Origin: Chiua virens
Lineage: Eukaryota; Basidiomycota; Agaricomycetes; Boletales; Boletaceae
Length of the DNA: 64,000 nucleotides
Assembly (NCBI GenBank): GCA_019787685.1
Contig: JAHNUO010000018.1
Span: 62,001-126,000 of the forward strand
Reading direction: 5' to 3'
Shown: positions 21,302 through 32,669 of the stretch, one piece after another
How positions within the stretch are numbered: the stretch's first letter is position 1
Layout of the letters: every line of letters begins with the position of its first letter
Made by a program: the position numbers and the translations under genes
Notes under the pieces: generated by a model
What the model was told of the DNA's origin: nothing
The model's database searches: none
Seen by the model: only the letters and a program-made list of their open reading frames with translations

Positions 21302-21752
21302 CTGCTGCCTGACCTGTCAAGCCAAAATGAGCCCACCGGTACAGTTCTCAGCATGTAAGAGGCTGGGACTACTCACTGGCGATGGTGACTTACTGACGGG
21401 GAACAGGACAACGTCCGAAGGTCGGTGGGGCATGACAGCTGTCCGTAAGGGAGCACGGTTTCTCGCAGACATAGGCGCCGTCGGCACACCGACGTAAGGC
21501 AGATTCGCATTCCAGGGTCGGTGGGGTAAAACAGCTGTCTGAGGCTGAGTGTGAGCATCTCGGTTTGAGGAGCCTGTGATCCTGAGGAGTAGGCGATCGA
21601 GAGTCATCGTCACAGCTCGCAACTGGAGAATCGACGGGGGAAGCCCGAGGGGATTTATATCCGAAGAGACCCGTGGGCAATACATCGCCACGCCGGCCAT
21701 AGGAGGTCGTGAAGTGATTATCGTACACTGTGACAATGTAAACGAACATACT

Positions 21753-22345
21753 CCCATGGCCATCACGAATCCGTCCTCCTTTCACGTTTCGGGGGGATGG
21801 CCGACAACTCTGTTGCCCACCTTCTCAAATACGTGACTATACGTCCAACCTGACATACTACCTCGTTCATGCGGCTCGTTCCCCATTGACAGGGTCACCT
21901 CTATGTCCCACCAGACTCCCCCGGGGTCCTCGATCAAGCCCAGCAACACGCGTCCGACCAAGGAATTACCAACATCGCCTTTGCCCACGGCGACGTCAAC
22001 CTCGACTGGCAGATCCCTCGGACATGTTCGACATCGTGCACTGCCACCAAGTGCTCCTACACGACACCAATCCGGTGCATGCCCTGCGGGAGATGCGGCG
22101 TGTCGCGAAGGGCGGGGTTATCGCTGCGCTGTAGGCGGATGCGGGGCAATGGAGGGGGAAGGTGGAGGCGACGGTAGGGACACGATGATGTTTTAGTACA
22201 AGGAGGAACGGTGGGATGTGGGCGGAGCGGTCGGTCCGGTCAAGTTTTGCGAGACGTGGTGTGGGCGACGTCGGAGAGGATTTCGGAGGGCGTGGAGAGG
22301 TTGGAAGGGTGGTTTGCGTTGATGCATGGACCTGAGCAGAAACAT
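21753..22345 (+). pseudogene. Decayed copy of the SAM methyltransferase gene
   Basis: Sequence from CCCATGGCCATCACGAATCC onward aligns with the gene at 18558 starting about 20 bases after its ATG. Segments matching GGATGGCCGACAACTCTG, CGCGTCCGACCAAGG, CACTGCCACCAAGTGCT, GCCCTGCGGGAGATGCGGCG and GGTTTGCGTTGATGCATGG follow in the same order. The source spans about 790 bases and the copy about 590, so there are several deletions. Frames shift repeatedly and a TAG interrupts the motif VI region. Same orientation as the source, separated from it by the F-box gene. Confidence 0.88.
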
Positions 22346-22439
22346 ACTGGGAGTGCATGGAATTCTTCCGCACCGGGCCGGCCCTTCACGTGATTGTAAC
22401 ACGCGTCTTCCGTTTACCACCAACCACCATCTTATCCTC

Positions 22440-23830
22440 ATGCGTATCTTGTCACCGACATTAGACGTACGAACGCCTGCCCCGTCTGAAGATGAATCAA
22501 GAAAATCGGATTCGACGGCCAACGAGGGAGCAGCGACGAACCCTAACGCTCCCAGCATTGCCGTCCCCGCCTCCAAGATACCAACAGTGGTGCTCGATAC
22601 CGATGTTGTAAGCGATAACATGGCAGCCAGACTCTGCATCAGCTTTCTAGGCCACCTCTTGTTCCTCAAGAACCAAGTTCCATTGTCAGTTCTTATCGTA
22701 TATTTTGCATCAGCCTCTGTTGGTGACTGGTGATACTTGATCGACAGTCCTATCGTCCAGCTGACGAGCATGCCGACAAAGGACGTGAGTATCCTTTTCT
22801 AACCGTCATTACAGAAAGATCTGAGCTTCCCTAGAATACGACCCGAATTGCCAAGAAACGCCACGAATTGTTGAACTCATTCGACACGCTTGCGTCGCAT
22901 CTCTACACGACGTTCATTGCCCTGTCGAGTGCACTTGCTCTTCGAGGCTCTCCAGAAAAAGCTGAAGCAGGATCAAATGCATCACCTTCAAGCTATCATG
23001 GGAAGCACGGGGTCGCCAGAGCCTTTTTCGCCGTCGCGCTTGGTCCAACTGTTGGTTCTGCCAGGGCACGCGTGATGGTCGGCATTGATGGACTAGAAAC
23101 AAAAGTGTGGGGACTGCGAGAAGACGACGCGGCTACACGCGATGTATCTGAAGAAAGCGACCACGATTCCGTCGAGAGTGAAAGCGACCCAGAAGACGAA
23201 GACGAGCAAAGCGATGAGGAAGAGGGCGATGATGAAGGACACGGCTCTGAGACGGACGATAATGCGCCGCCGCCGCCGTCAAGGAGTCCATCTCCCGTAC
23301 CTTCGGATTCTGACTCTTTGGTGTCGACGCCATCGCTAGAGGTACCATCAACATCTTCCAAACAACAAGCCGAGGACCCAGAAACCGTACGTGCTGCAGA
23401 ACGCTTGCTATCGCGTACGCTTGCAAGTGCATGCGCAGAAGACGATGGAGAAGGCCTAGCCTCCGAAATGGGTACGCACAAGTCATACTGGCGTTGTCGT
23501 ATCTTTATTGACTGCCTACTAGCTCCAACGCAGATACACGTCCTACTCAGGGCGCCAAGGCGGTTCGATCATCCTTCCTGGATACCGCGCCAGAACCTAT
23601 CTGCCTCGTTGGACAATTATCTTGCCGATTTCCTGGTGGAATCTGGGCTGACTCCCGCTTCCTCCGAGACCTCCACCAAGAAGAAAACAAAAACGAGCAA
23701 AGTACAGGGCGTTTGGGTTAAATCTCGTGCGAGTACAAGGTCCGAAAATTCCGAGGAAGGCTTGGCTGAAGAGGACGAATTGATCTGGTGGAGCTGGGAC
23801 GGGAAACTGGTTGGTTTTGCCGGTTGGTAA
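22440..23830 (+). CDS. p31comet/MAD2L1BP-like HORMA protein (tentative)
   Basis: Exons 22440-22684, 22748-22784, 22835-23471 and 23523-23830 give 408 residues. Helix SFLGHLLFLKNQVPFPIVQL corresponds in place and pattern to the animal p31comet segment before its conserved QLPLPYEQL. It is followed by a helical KKRHELLNSFDTLASHLYTTF, strands AFFAVALGP and VMVGIDGLETKVWGL, an acidic Ser/Glu/Asp-rich insert of about 80 residues, then HVLLRAPRRFDHPSWIPR and a C-terminal IWWSWDGKLVGFAGW matching the animal IWFQ-x-IKGF end. p31comet binds closed MAD2 and helps TRIP13 silence the spindle checkpoint. The alignment is by eye, and a lineage-specific unknown remains possible. The gene starts about 95 bases after the methyltransferase pseudogene. 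Confidence 0.5.
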
Positions 23831-24394
23831 TGTGCCATTCTGAAAATGTTTCTCGGTGTAATAGTAGGACCAACTGGTCTGCATTGTTGTACAATAATCA
23901 CTTGCACGTAAAGTCTCTTTCCCACTACAAGGATTATTTCTTGTTGTCCTGACATCAGACCATTGCCACAGGAGGTGAACATGACAGGTATCCGCTCAGA
24001 CCACAAAGATAATTCGTATCACCCCCGCACATCCCACACATTGAATGCGGACAACTATTCATCTCGTTTGAAGGTCTATGCTGACATTGAGTAACCTTGA
24101 ACCAACCAGTCCCTGAGAAGGATATCAAGGAGGTCGCCGGAATGTTTTCATCGCTTTCTGCGATGCACTCGTGTTGTCTTGGTAACTCCTTCGCTTCCAG
24201 TCCAAGGACGAAATACCAGTAAGGGTCAACCTAGTAGACTGTGCTCGACCCGCACTTCACACTTGCCTTCACTAATCATCTCCAAAATCGAGCTCAAGAT
24301 GAGTCGTCATTTCCAGGTTGATGCATTATCTTCTGTATTCTGGAACCCCTGTCCATCAGCTGTTGAGGCCACGACGAATGCCCCGCCAAGCGGC
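23831..24394. other. Intergenic spacer
   Basis: Follows the p31comet-like gene. Nothing gene-like recognised until the F-box remnant begins at about 24.3-24.4 kb. Some bases before 24395 may belong to that duplicated segment. Confidence 0.4.
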
Positions 24395-25330
24395 TCTCTG
24401 GACTTGGAGTCTGCCTCCAATCTCAACTAGTTGCTAATCCACAACGTCCGGGTCAATTGGGATGGCCGCACGGACGTGTCATTGGGTTTTACCACCCAAA
24501 GTTGTATGCCGAGATTCATAGTGTCATCTCACTGGCGAGATATCATGGTGCTCGTCCGATGTCAAGACATAACCATGTGTTCCTTGGGAATCCATGATTC
24601 CCTCCAGGAGCCACATCGCGAACGGGCTCGTCTACAGAATCTTCAGACGCTCCATGTACGTTGACTAATCAGCGTTGTTCGCCCAAACCCACTCATCCAC
24701 GCGGTTGTGCCTCAACTCCACACACTCAAGATCGACGCGCATGGCGGCACTTGGACGGAATGGACACTACTTTATCGCGACTTTTCAAATCTGCTGACAC
24801 GCTCCGGGTGTTCCCTCCGACATCTCTCTATTCGTGATGTCGAGTTCCCAGACGATGAACTCGTGCGCGGTCTCGCACCCTCACCCACGCTCACATCGTT
24901 CTGTTTCATTCCCAATCGGCGATTACACAACATAAGTGATGTCATCCGCAAGTTGGATGTTTCACGCACCCCATCCGGCGCCCTGAATCGAAGTGGGACT
25001 CTGGACACTGAGCGTAGAGGAGGCGACACGGATACTCGTGCAACACTTGCATGAAGTTGCGCTGGGGAGCTCGGTGGATGGTTATTTGGAGCTGGTGATG
25101 AGATGCTTTCGGTCGCGTTCAGGCGCCGGCGCGCGCGCCGCGGGGGTAGCTTCCTTCCGACGGGTTGAGGTGGTGTCGTTTTGACATGTCGCATGGTGCG
25201 ACTGCGGATCGGGACAGCGTTCCAGGGGTCGATTGGTGAAACTGGTGCGTTTCGGGATTTGGCTCGATGGGCGTCAAAGGGGATGGAGGGCGAGGAAGAA
25301 TTGGAAGGGTCAGTGGACCTAGAATCACCT
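24395..25330 (+). pseudogene. Decayed F-box gene copy, inverted relative to its paralogue
   Basis: The broken frames match the C-terminal two thirds of the F-box protein encoded at 19676-21301: LDLESASNLN, VRVNWDGRTDVSLGFT, RCQDITMCSLGI, LQNLQTLHVR, VPQLHTLKIDA, LYRDFSNLLTRSGCSLRHLSI, SPTLTSFCFIPNRR and DVIRKLDVS. They are spread over at least three frames with several stops (for example TAG at 24428-24430). The F-box end itself is missing. The remnant is on the + strand while the intact relative is on the - strand. Confidence 0.88.
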
Positions 25331-26039
25331 TAGCATGTCGAGTACATCGACAATGACTACATATCTACAAGCTGGGCGTTGTTGAGCAACAGAGACCAGA
25401 ATTTCTCGCGGTGTCGTCGGCCAGGGTACCCGTCGGGGGGAAAAGACCGGCGGGTGACTAGTGACCAAAGAACAATATCACACCAATTATACGGAAGTAG
25501 GATCTCGGGATACGTTGACAGAGTGATTCGGAAGGGAGAATGAAAACGGTGTCCCACCCCTCGGTGATCCAAAGACAAAGAAACACGTTAAAGACAACGT
25601 CGCGGCGTGAGCTACATTTTCCGGTAGAATGCAGGAGGAAGAATTTTTGAGAGGCCTGCATATGGCATGGTCCAAGCGCCAGAGTTCTATGACCAATGCC
25701 GAATTTTGAGATCGTTGAGAGGGTCGCCGGGAAAGGGTTGCAGTTGGTGACATGTGTGCCCTCGGGTATACTTTGAACGTAAGTTTTCCTTGGGTTGCCA
25801 TGAGTCAGCATCATCATGAGCACGATTCGCCCGACTCACGGACTATTTGATGTGTCGGTGGGGATCTCCGTCCGATAGCCCCATGTCACAACCTCTGCCC
25901 CACACAACCTCCAGTGGGGAAGCGCACGTAAAAACGGTGCTTTACTTTGAACCTCACACTGGTGGCGCCCTGGACGCGCTCCATTTTCTTTGTTATTGAC
26001 CGTCCTTGCGTGGAGCAAATTGTCAGCTGCTCAGCTGGT
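25331..26039. other. Intergenic region before the second F-box gene
   Basis: About 700 bases with only short frames. Should include the promoter of the gene starting at 26040. Nothing else recognised. Confidence 0.4.
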
Positions 26040-27983
26040 ATGCAGTCCACCAGACCTCACCCAAGTGTTACAAACGCACCGCAGCACGGTCAGCGTGCTG
26101 CACAAGGTTGCTTGGTAAGTGTATCTGTGTCTGTGCCCGCTATATGTTTCGGTTCGAGTTTTCAGTTCTTTCGATTTATCTCCCATACTAGCTAGAGAGC
26201 TCACGTAAGTGGATGTGATTGCAATTTCCAGGATACCCACGTTGGGCATTTGCTGCGCTCTCCAGAGCACCGTAGCTGTGATACCCGTCGCCAACTTCTG
26301 CCATCTCCCGCAAATAATGTCGTTCTCGAAAAGGCATCGAAAAGCCCACAGAAATGTGCGGTGCATCACACGCCGCCCGAGATACTTGGTATCATCTTTG
26401 AAAACTGCCTCGACGAGCAGTTGCCCTCTCGTGCGGTTGTCTCAGAACCCCCCCTCCTCCTCGGCCGCGTCTGTAGTTACTGGCGCTCTGTATCCCAGTC
26501 TACCCCTCGAATCTGGACCTCTCTCTCACTAAGGTTTCTCGAAACCAACCTTGATCGCTCGCGGGACGGTGAAACGGTCGCCATCGCCCTCGAAACTTGG
26601 CTTCACCGATCCCATCCTGCCCAGCTCTCCATCGCTTTCACAGATAACCGCATCTTCCAAAAAGATACTGAAGATGTCGTCATCTCGTTGCTCTCTTGCA
26701 TCTCTACGCACGCGCCTCGATGGAAGGGCATTTATCTCAAGTTTTCCTCGGATTACTTTATTCGGCTCGCTGTCCTCTCATCATGTGCTTTTACTTCCCT
26801 TACATCGTTTTCCGTGCACATCGACCACATGGGTTGGCGCCGTGGTCTTCTCTCGCTACAACTCGACCTCTCCCAAGCACGTCGACTCACTTCGCTGGCA
26901 TATACAGGGCCAGGTCATGTCATCCGTGAAGAAATCCTCGTTGACTGGGCACGTCTCACGTCAATCGCGCTGTCCTACGACCTACACGAAGCAGGAGGCG
27001 AGAGTGCTACCCTTCCCCGTCACTTCTCGGCATTGGCACTGTGTCGGAACCTCACTGAACTCTCCATTGGGTTGAGCACCACACTGACACAGCACTTTCA
27101 TCAGCTGGATGCAATGGCACAGGGGCAGATGGTGATCGAATTGCCGAGGGTACATACACTCCGCGTACGACGGTTGAGCTGGAGCGCACATGCTTGCGCC
27201 TTCGTCGATGCTTTGCGACTTCCCCAGCTCTCGACGCTGGACATCGATGGTGCCGTTCTGACTGGCTGGGACGGCTCTCGTACACCGTTCTCGCACCCAG
27301 ACTCGCACTCCAACACGCAACCGCACACGCAAACCCACTGGTGGCACGCACATCATTTCTCTGCCCTCCTTGACCGCTCCGGATGCCACCTGCATACGCT
27401 TCACATTCGAGAGGTCGACATGTCTCCTGCGGAGCTTACGCGGCTGCTCACGTCCCAGAGTACATCCCCGACGTTGTCTACGTTTACGTTCGAACCTTTT
27501 CCAAGGGGATGTCCTATCTCGGACGTGCTTGCCCATCTCGTTTTCTTGCCCAATCCTGGGTCTACCTCGTCCGTGCCGAGTCCCAGTCTGGGTTCGAGTC
27601 AGGAATCGGAAATCAGTCTAAATGCAAACCCGGACCCCAGCCCGAATGCGCCATCTGCATCCTTTCACACCGTAACGGCCCTCCCCACCCTCACCAAACT
27701 CCGCCTCGGGTGTGCCCACGAATCCCACCTCGACACCCTGGGCGACATCATCGAATCCCGGACGGGCGCGCGTGCAACGCAGGCAGGCGTCCGTCCGCTC
27801 GCCACGTTCGAACTCGTATTTTACGACTTCGTATACCGTCATGGTCAGGGACGGCAGCCGTGGCGAAAGCGGTGTTTTGATGCATTCAAAGAGCGGGTAT
27901 TGCGATGCGCCCGCGAGGGTGGGGTGGATGTGGATATCCAGGTGGAGAGGCCGTATGAGCCGGTCTATCTCCCGGTGCCTTGA
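26040..27983 (+). CDS. F-box protein, basidiomycete type
   Basis: The main exon (26232-27983) has no early ATG. Splicing GTAAGT at 26115 to TTTCCAG at 26231 joins it in phase to an ATG exon 26040-26114 (MQSTRPHPSV), giving 608 residues. The F-box lies at TPPEILGIIFENCLDEQLPSR and LLGRVCSYWRSVSQSTPRIW. Leucine-rich segments follow (LSIAFTDNRIF, SCISTHAPRWKGIYLKF, LPRVHTLRVRRLSW, LPQLSTLDIDGAVL, SGCHLHTLHI), then a Ser/Pro/Asn-rich loop and a C-terminal KLRLGCAHESHLD segment. Probable Skp1-binding substrate receptor with unknown target. Related to the F-box gene at 19676 and the remnant just upstream, so the locus holds a small local family. Confidence 0.78.
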
Positions 27984-28462
27984 TAAATGTGACATACGGA
28001 TGACCATGTCACGATTGATTGATGGAGAGTCAGGTTAGTTATACATTATGTCCGCTGCTTGGGGATGTGTCGCCATTTTGATGTCGGTTTGTTCGCAGTC
28101 GTTTTACGATCGGACATTTGTACTTGATATAGTCGTAGCCTGCACGGTTAGCAAGGATCATAGTGCATTTTCGTTACCCTATGCATGGTGTCTTTTGGTG
28201 GGTTACACCGGATGAGCATGGAAGATTCGGAATCTGCTAGGTTGTGTCGCAGAAATGGTCGACGTCAACGATCGCGCAAGGCAGCGTCTCAGGATCGATT
28301 CTGGGATGCGGCCATGCGGGACAGTCTGAAATCTCAGACTCGCATCTAACATTGGCAATCAGTAAGCGTCCGAGCAATGCGGTGCGAATACCTGAGCGAT
28401 TCTGACGACATCCAAAACATGGTGCAAAATATAAATTATTGATTCACACATTCCGCGACCAC
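27984..28462. other. Convergent spacer
   Basis: 480 bases between two convergent genes, F-box (+) and HET (-). No coding or RNA pattern recognised. Confidence 0.4.
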
Positions 28463-30323
28463 TCACAAACATATGTTGACCGTTTTTCCTTCATACATCT
28501 TCTCATCCTCCACTTGCACATAGACCAACGTGTTGGTCTGCAATTTGTGCCACACCTCCCCCGGCTCGTCTCTATACAACACAAACGCAAGATACTTCGA
28601 TTTCTGGGAATATGGCACGTATACGCATCCCGATCCGCGTTCCCAGTCACGATGATAGTCGAGGATTGCAAAGGCATATTGTCGAGGTGGTATATCTGGA
28701 TAAGTGAAGATGTCGTCCACAAACACGATTGGACCACTTCCACGAACACTGAGGGGCCGGAATACACCCCCCGAGTCGGTAAAATGAAACCAGGAAAATC
28801 GACCCTGGTCGGTGGACTGGGATTCCACGTCGTTGCCGAGAAATCGGACGCCGAGCTCGTCGTCATCTGAATGAAGGACGAGGATGTGATGCTCGTCGTA
28901 TGGTTTAGCGACTTTGGACTCACCATCGGGGTCGCTTCCACTGCGTGACTCGTCTTGGTCATTGTGCTTCTCCGACTCTGTTTCTTCCGAGTCCGAATCT
29001 CTTTCGTCCTCGATGTGTTCATCAGCCGCTTCTCTACAATCCACAGGTACAAGGAGTACTTCGACTTGTAAACCCTTGTGCGTGAGCATCATGGACGGAT
29101 CACCGAATTCGTTGGGAACTGAGATACAGTTTTCAGCCTCCCTTGCGACCAAATACCCTTCAATCGAAACGGGGAGCGCAGCGCTATACTGCGATGGAGG
29201 CCCAGTCCAGATGAATATATCGTACGCCTGAACGCGCAGTAACAGCGCTTCCATCAACCTTTGAAATGCAAACCTACCCTCCCCATACTGCACTGGCATG
29301 TGGATCTCAAAGATCCCCACCAGCGCGTATGCCACGTCTTCGATGCGTGTCGTGCGTCGACCAGCGGCCCACGAAAGGCGTTGGGCCACATCAAAGGCAC
29401 CAGGACTGAAGTAGGAGAGTCGGCCCGGGGGAATATTCGTCACTCGTAGAATCGCGAGCCAGACCGGATTCCTTTTTTCCAGTGGCAGAGTATCGTTCCG
29501 CCGATCCTTGTCGTTCCTCGCGTCTGTAAATGCCCTCCATTCTCGATTATAAAACTTGATGCTCTCTGGCGCGATCAACTCTTGGAGGGTCCATCCCCGT
29601 GTGAACCATTCATCCGTGGGGATATCGTCCGAGGCAAGGGACGAAGCGAGGTGGACGATGCAGACGTAGGCGTTGTGGTACCACCGGAACATGGCCCGGA
29701 TAGATTCGTCGAGTTCGGCGCTGCTGTCTTTGTGGATACAGCATGTATCAGACCAGGCAAAGCGGCAGTGATATGAGCGCGCTTTGGAGCAGAAGAGCAG
29801 GAATTTATGGAGACCGGCGCGAGTGGCGATGTCAGGGACATGTGTAACGAGTGTTTGGGCCAGCACGGTCTGTAAGAAAGGTTCAGATTAGAAAATGAGA
29901 GCGTGAAAGGGAGCCTTGGGTCTGCATGAAGTGCAGCGCGGAAGAGACCAAGGCCGGACGTACCTCATCGTCTCGGCTCAGTGCCTCTGCGAACGTGCTG
30001 ATCATGGACATATCCTGGAACGTGGGCTCGCCCTCTGCAAGCCATCGATGGGAAAATATAGCATATTTGACAATCTTGAAGATAGTGCGCGTTATCTCGT
30101 GCTGCGGTGCATTCTGGCGCGATGGGTGTTTTTGGAGATATGCGGCGAGAATGAGGCGATAGTGCCGGGCGACGTCGGACCTTGACACCAACCGAAGCGT
30201 CTGAAGGTCGATAAGATGGATTGGGATTTGATTCGCAGTGAACTCAGTGAGGGCGTCGGTCCAGGCTTTGGGGAGTGTCACAGGACCCTCAGTGATACTA
30301 CAAGATGCGATTGGGACACTCAT
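28463..30323 (-). CDS. HET-domain protein (vegetative incompatibility type)
   Basis: Two exons on the minus strand joined across a GTACGT donor and CTTACAG acceptor (about 29873-29965), giving about 588 residues. The N-terminal part has IPIHLIDLQTLRLVSRSDV and IVKYAIFSHRWLAEGEPTFQDM. The HET core follows: SDTCCIHKDSSAELDESI, AMFRWYHNAYVCIVHL and DEWFTRGWTLQELIAPESIKFY. Next come LSWAAGRRTTRIEDVAYALVGIFEIHMPVQYGEG, the usual continuation in basidiomycete HET proteins, an acidic Asp/Glu/Ser-rich insert, and a beta-rich C-terminus. No NACHT or WD40 repeats follow, so it is a short-form HET protein. Ascomycete relatives trigger cell death on non-self fusion. Whether this one does is unknown. Confidence 0.88.
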
Positions 30324-30734
30324 ATGTCACCTGCTACGGTAATTCTGATGTCAATAGATAGGCCCAGGGACCATAAAATTGATTTGGTACCATTCGGTTA
30401 CTGGAGGAATAGATGGCGATGGAAGTCCGGGAGAAGTTGCCGAATAAAACTAGCGGGACTAGTAGGTCTGATTGGACCAATCACTGGCATCTGCATTTGC
30501 GCTTGCGTGAGTCTATGTAGAACACTCCTTCACTTTGATGAATTATGACCATGTACGAATTTAGAACGGGAATATGAACAGTCGCTCGCGGTAGTGTAAT
30601 TATCTGGAGATGGTGTAATAGAATCCCAATGCGCAAACAATCGCGTATATCAATATGTCGCCATTTCATCATCAGACTGAGGGTACATTGGTCTTGAAGA
30701 TATCAACGTCAAAAGTGGAATAGAGCTAAGTATG
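30324..30734. other. Intergenic spacer
   Basis: Contains the promoter region of the HET gene and the 3' end of the RNase H gene (both -). Nothing else recognised. Confidence 0.4.
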
Positions 30735-31582
30735 TCAAGATGGGACGTACTCAAATTCGACCGGTTCGACTATGTTGCCCTTGGCAGCAATTCCAGCCAG
30801 TTCGTCGGCAAGTTCGTTATGACGGCGATTGATACGCCAGAAAGCGACCCGAACATGATATTCTCGTTCATATCGTTCAACAGCTGCATTGAGGCTTTGG
30901 AAGAGATCAAGATTCTTGGGTCTCTTCCCCGATGAGTTGCGCCATCCGTTGTTCTGTCCAAACTTTGAGATGGAAATGTGAACACGAACAACCAAGTACA
31001 TACCTTCCATGTAGGGGCCCACTCAGTGATGCCAGACACAACGTACTCAGAATCGGACGTGATAACCCAGGTAATCATGTTGTCTGAATCCTTGTGTACC
31101 CCTGGCTTCTGAGTACGGTCTTCTGATTCAGCTAACTTGGAGAGACCATGGATTGCAGCAAGGAGCTCTGCGCGCTGAGAGGTGCGAACGGGAGCAGGGT
31201 CGATATCGTCATCGACGGGGATGGCCCATTGCATAGTCAAGTGGTTCACGCCAATCGCAATACCAATCCCCGCTTTCGCCCCATCTTTACCATTTCCCAA
31301 ACATGCACCGTCGACGAAAGCCACCTTGTAATAGTGACACAGTCTAGGAGGTGCTTCGTCGTCACTGTGGACATCGTCGCCAAACTGACGGAGGGTTTCC
31401 ACCACCAGACGTTGCCTTTCGGTGCAAGCACAACAGAAGACAAAAAAGCGGTTGCAGCACCAACAGTCCAGGAGGAGATGCTCCGTGGGCATGTGCTCAG
31501 CCCTTTCACAAAAGATAAGACGGTGTGAGACGACGTCTTGACAACGGTTAGTGTCATTGAGTACACGACGGAGGGCGAGCAT
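30735..31582 (-). CDS. RNase H type 1-like protein with Cys-rich N-terminus
   Basis: Exons 31582-31004 and 30953-30735 give 265 residues from the first ATG. The frame is open to about 31700 without another ATG, so an upstream exon may exist. A Cys-rich stretch (LLLDCWCCNRFFVFCCACTER) precedes the RNase H fold. Its four acidic positions are visible: FVDGACLGNG (Asp), SQRAELLAAIHG (Glu), TSDSEYVVSG (Asp) and NELADELAG (Asp). The second exon begins NNGWRNSSGKRPKNLDLF, as in eukaryotic RNase H proteins. It would cleave RNA in RNA-DNA hybrids. It has no transposon partners beside it, so it appears to be a host gene, though an origin from a retroelement RNase H is possible. Confidence 0.75.
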
Positions 31583-31699
31583 GGAAAGAGTCGAGGGACA
31601 AGAACACTTTGTGGCGCGTAGAACGCGCGTAACAATCCATTCAAATATTGGCGCGGCGCGGCGGCTCGCGTGTGGTATGACACCACACAAGGCTAGCGT

Positions 31700-32669
31700 G
31701 AGTACATAGTGTCACCGTATTCACCCACGAGCGCAAAACCACCTACGCATACGTACCAATTCACTTTTGAAATGCATTGAAATGCGGCTGGTAACGAAAG
31801 GTCATACAATAGCTTCACAACAGTCATTCATTGAGAAGACTGGGTTTTACGGAGAAAGTGATGTTGAGTAGAGGTATCTATACTGCATTGACAGTTGTGA
31901 CGTTGATTCCTTGTTGCAGTAAAAAAAATTCTGGTGAAGGTGGGGACTGTCCGTGAACGTCAGCGCACGACGGAGAACAAAGTAGCGTGCTATCAATGGA
32001 GGGATCCTCATGTATATGGTTGAGGTGGGGACGACGGGACCGACTCTGGTGCAAGGTGTTGCCAGTGGTCTGCAACGCAGTTGAGCAAGGAGGGCTTTTG
32101 CTCAGCTGTCGGAGGTGATATGTTCGAGATACGGGACAAGCATTGATCATTATAGGCGTGCTAAGCCAGTTCTTGAGCCGGTGCAGTGCTTTTGCTACTT
32201 GCATACGCCCAACAGTCTGCGGCTTCTTGATAAGCAGGCACGTTGTCCTATAGGAACTAGACCAAGGACTTGGGTAACGAAGGTTGTGAAGGGTCAGACT
32301 GACTCGGAGTCCACAAAGTTGAAAGGATCACTCAGTAGTTGGAGACTATACGCACAGGTCGCTGACGCGGCTGGTTCAAGAGCCATTGGGCGCTGACAGC
32401 GGTGGTTAGAGAGGCCCTGACTTGGCCGTAATGGGTACCAGATGCGGCGGCCATAAAAGGAGAGTTTGGTGAGTGAGTCATTACCGAATCAGGGAAGACT
32501 TGAGTGGTCCTCGTCGCTCCTGTTTCCTGAACTCATACAGCAACGACCATCAACTCGACCTCTCACTGGTGTTCTTGTATTTACTTACAAGTACACAGTT
32601 CTATTACTTTTTCTTATTCACGGAGACCAAGGATTCTCTATTACTCTAGTTCAAGTCGGATTCTATTTA
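31700..32669. other. Divergent intergenic region
   Basis: About 1 kb between the RNase H gene (-) and the BCAS3-like gene (+). Holds frames of 93-108 codons on both strands without recognisable motifs. Presumed promoters for both genes. An upstream in-frame extension of the BCAS3-like frame begins at 32466 but lacks support. Confidence 0.4.

Noticed and set aside
21417..21540. Two copies of a block like GGTCGGTGGGG...ACAGCTGTC about 96 bases apart
   Set aside because: Only two diverged copies. Not a CRISPR array or a meaningful satellite.
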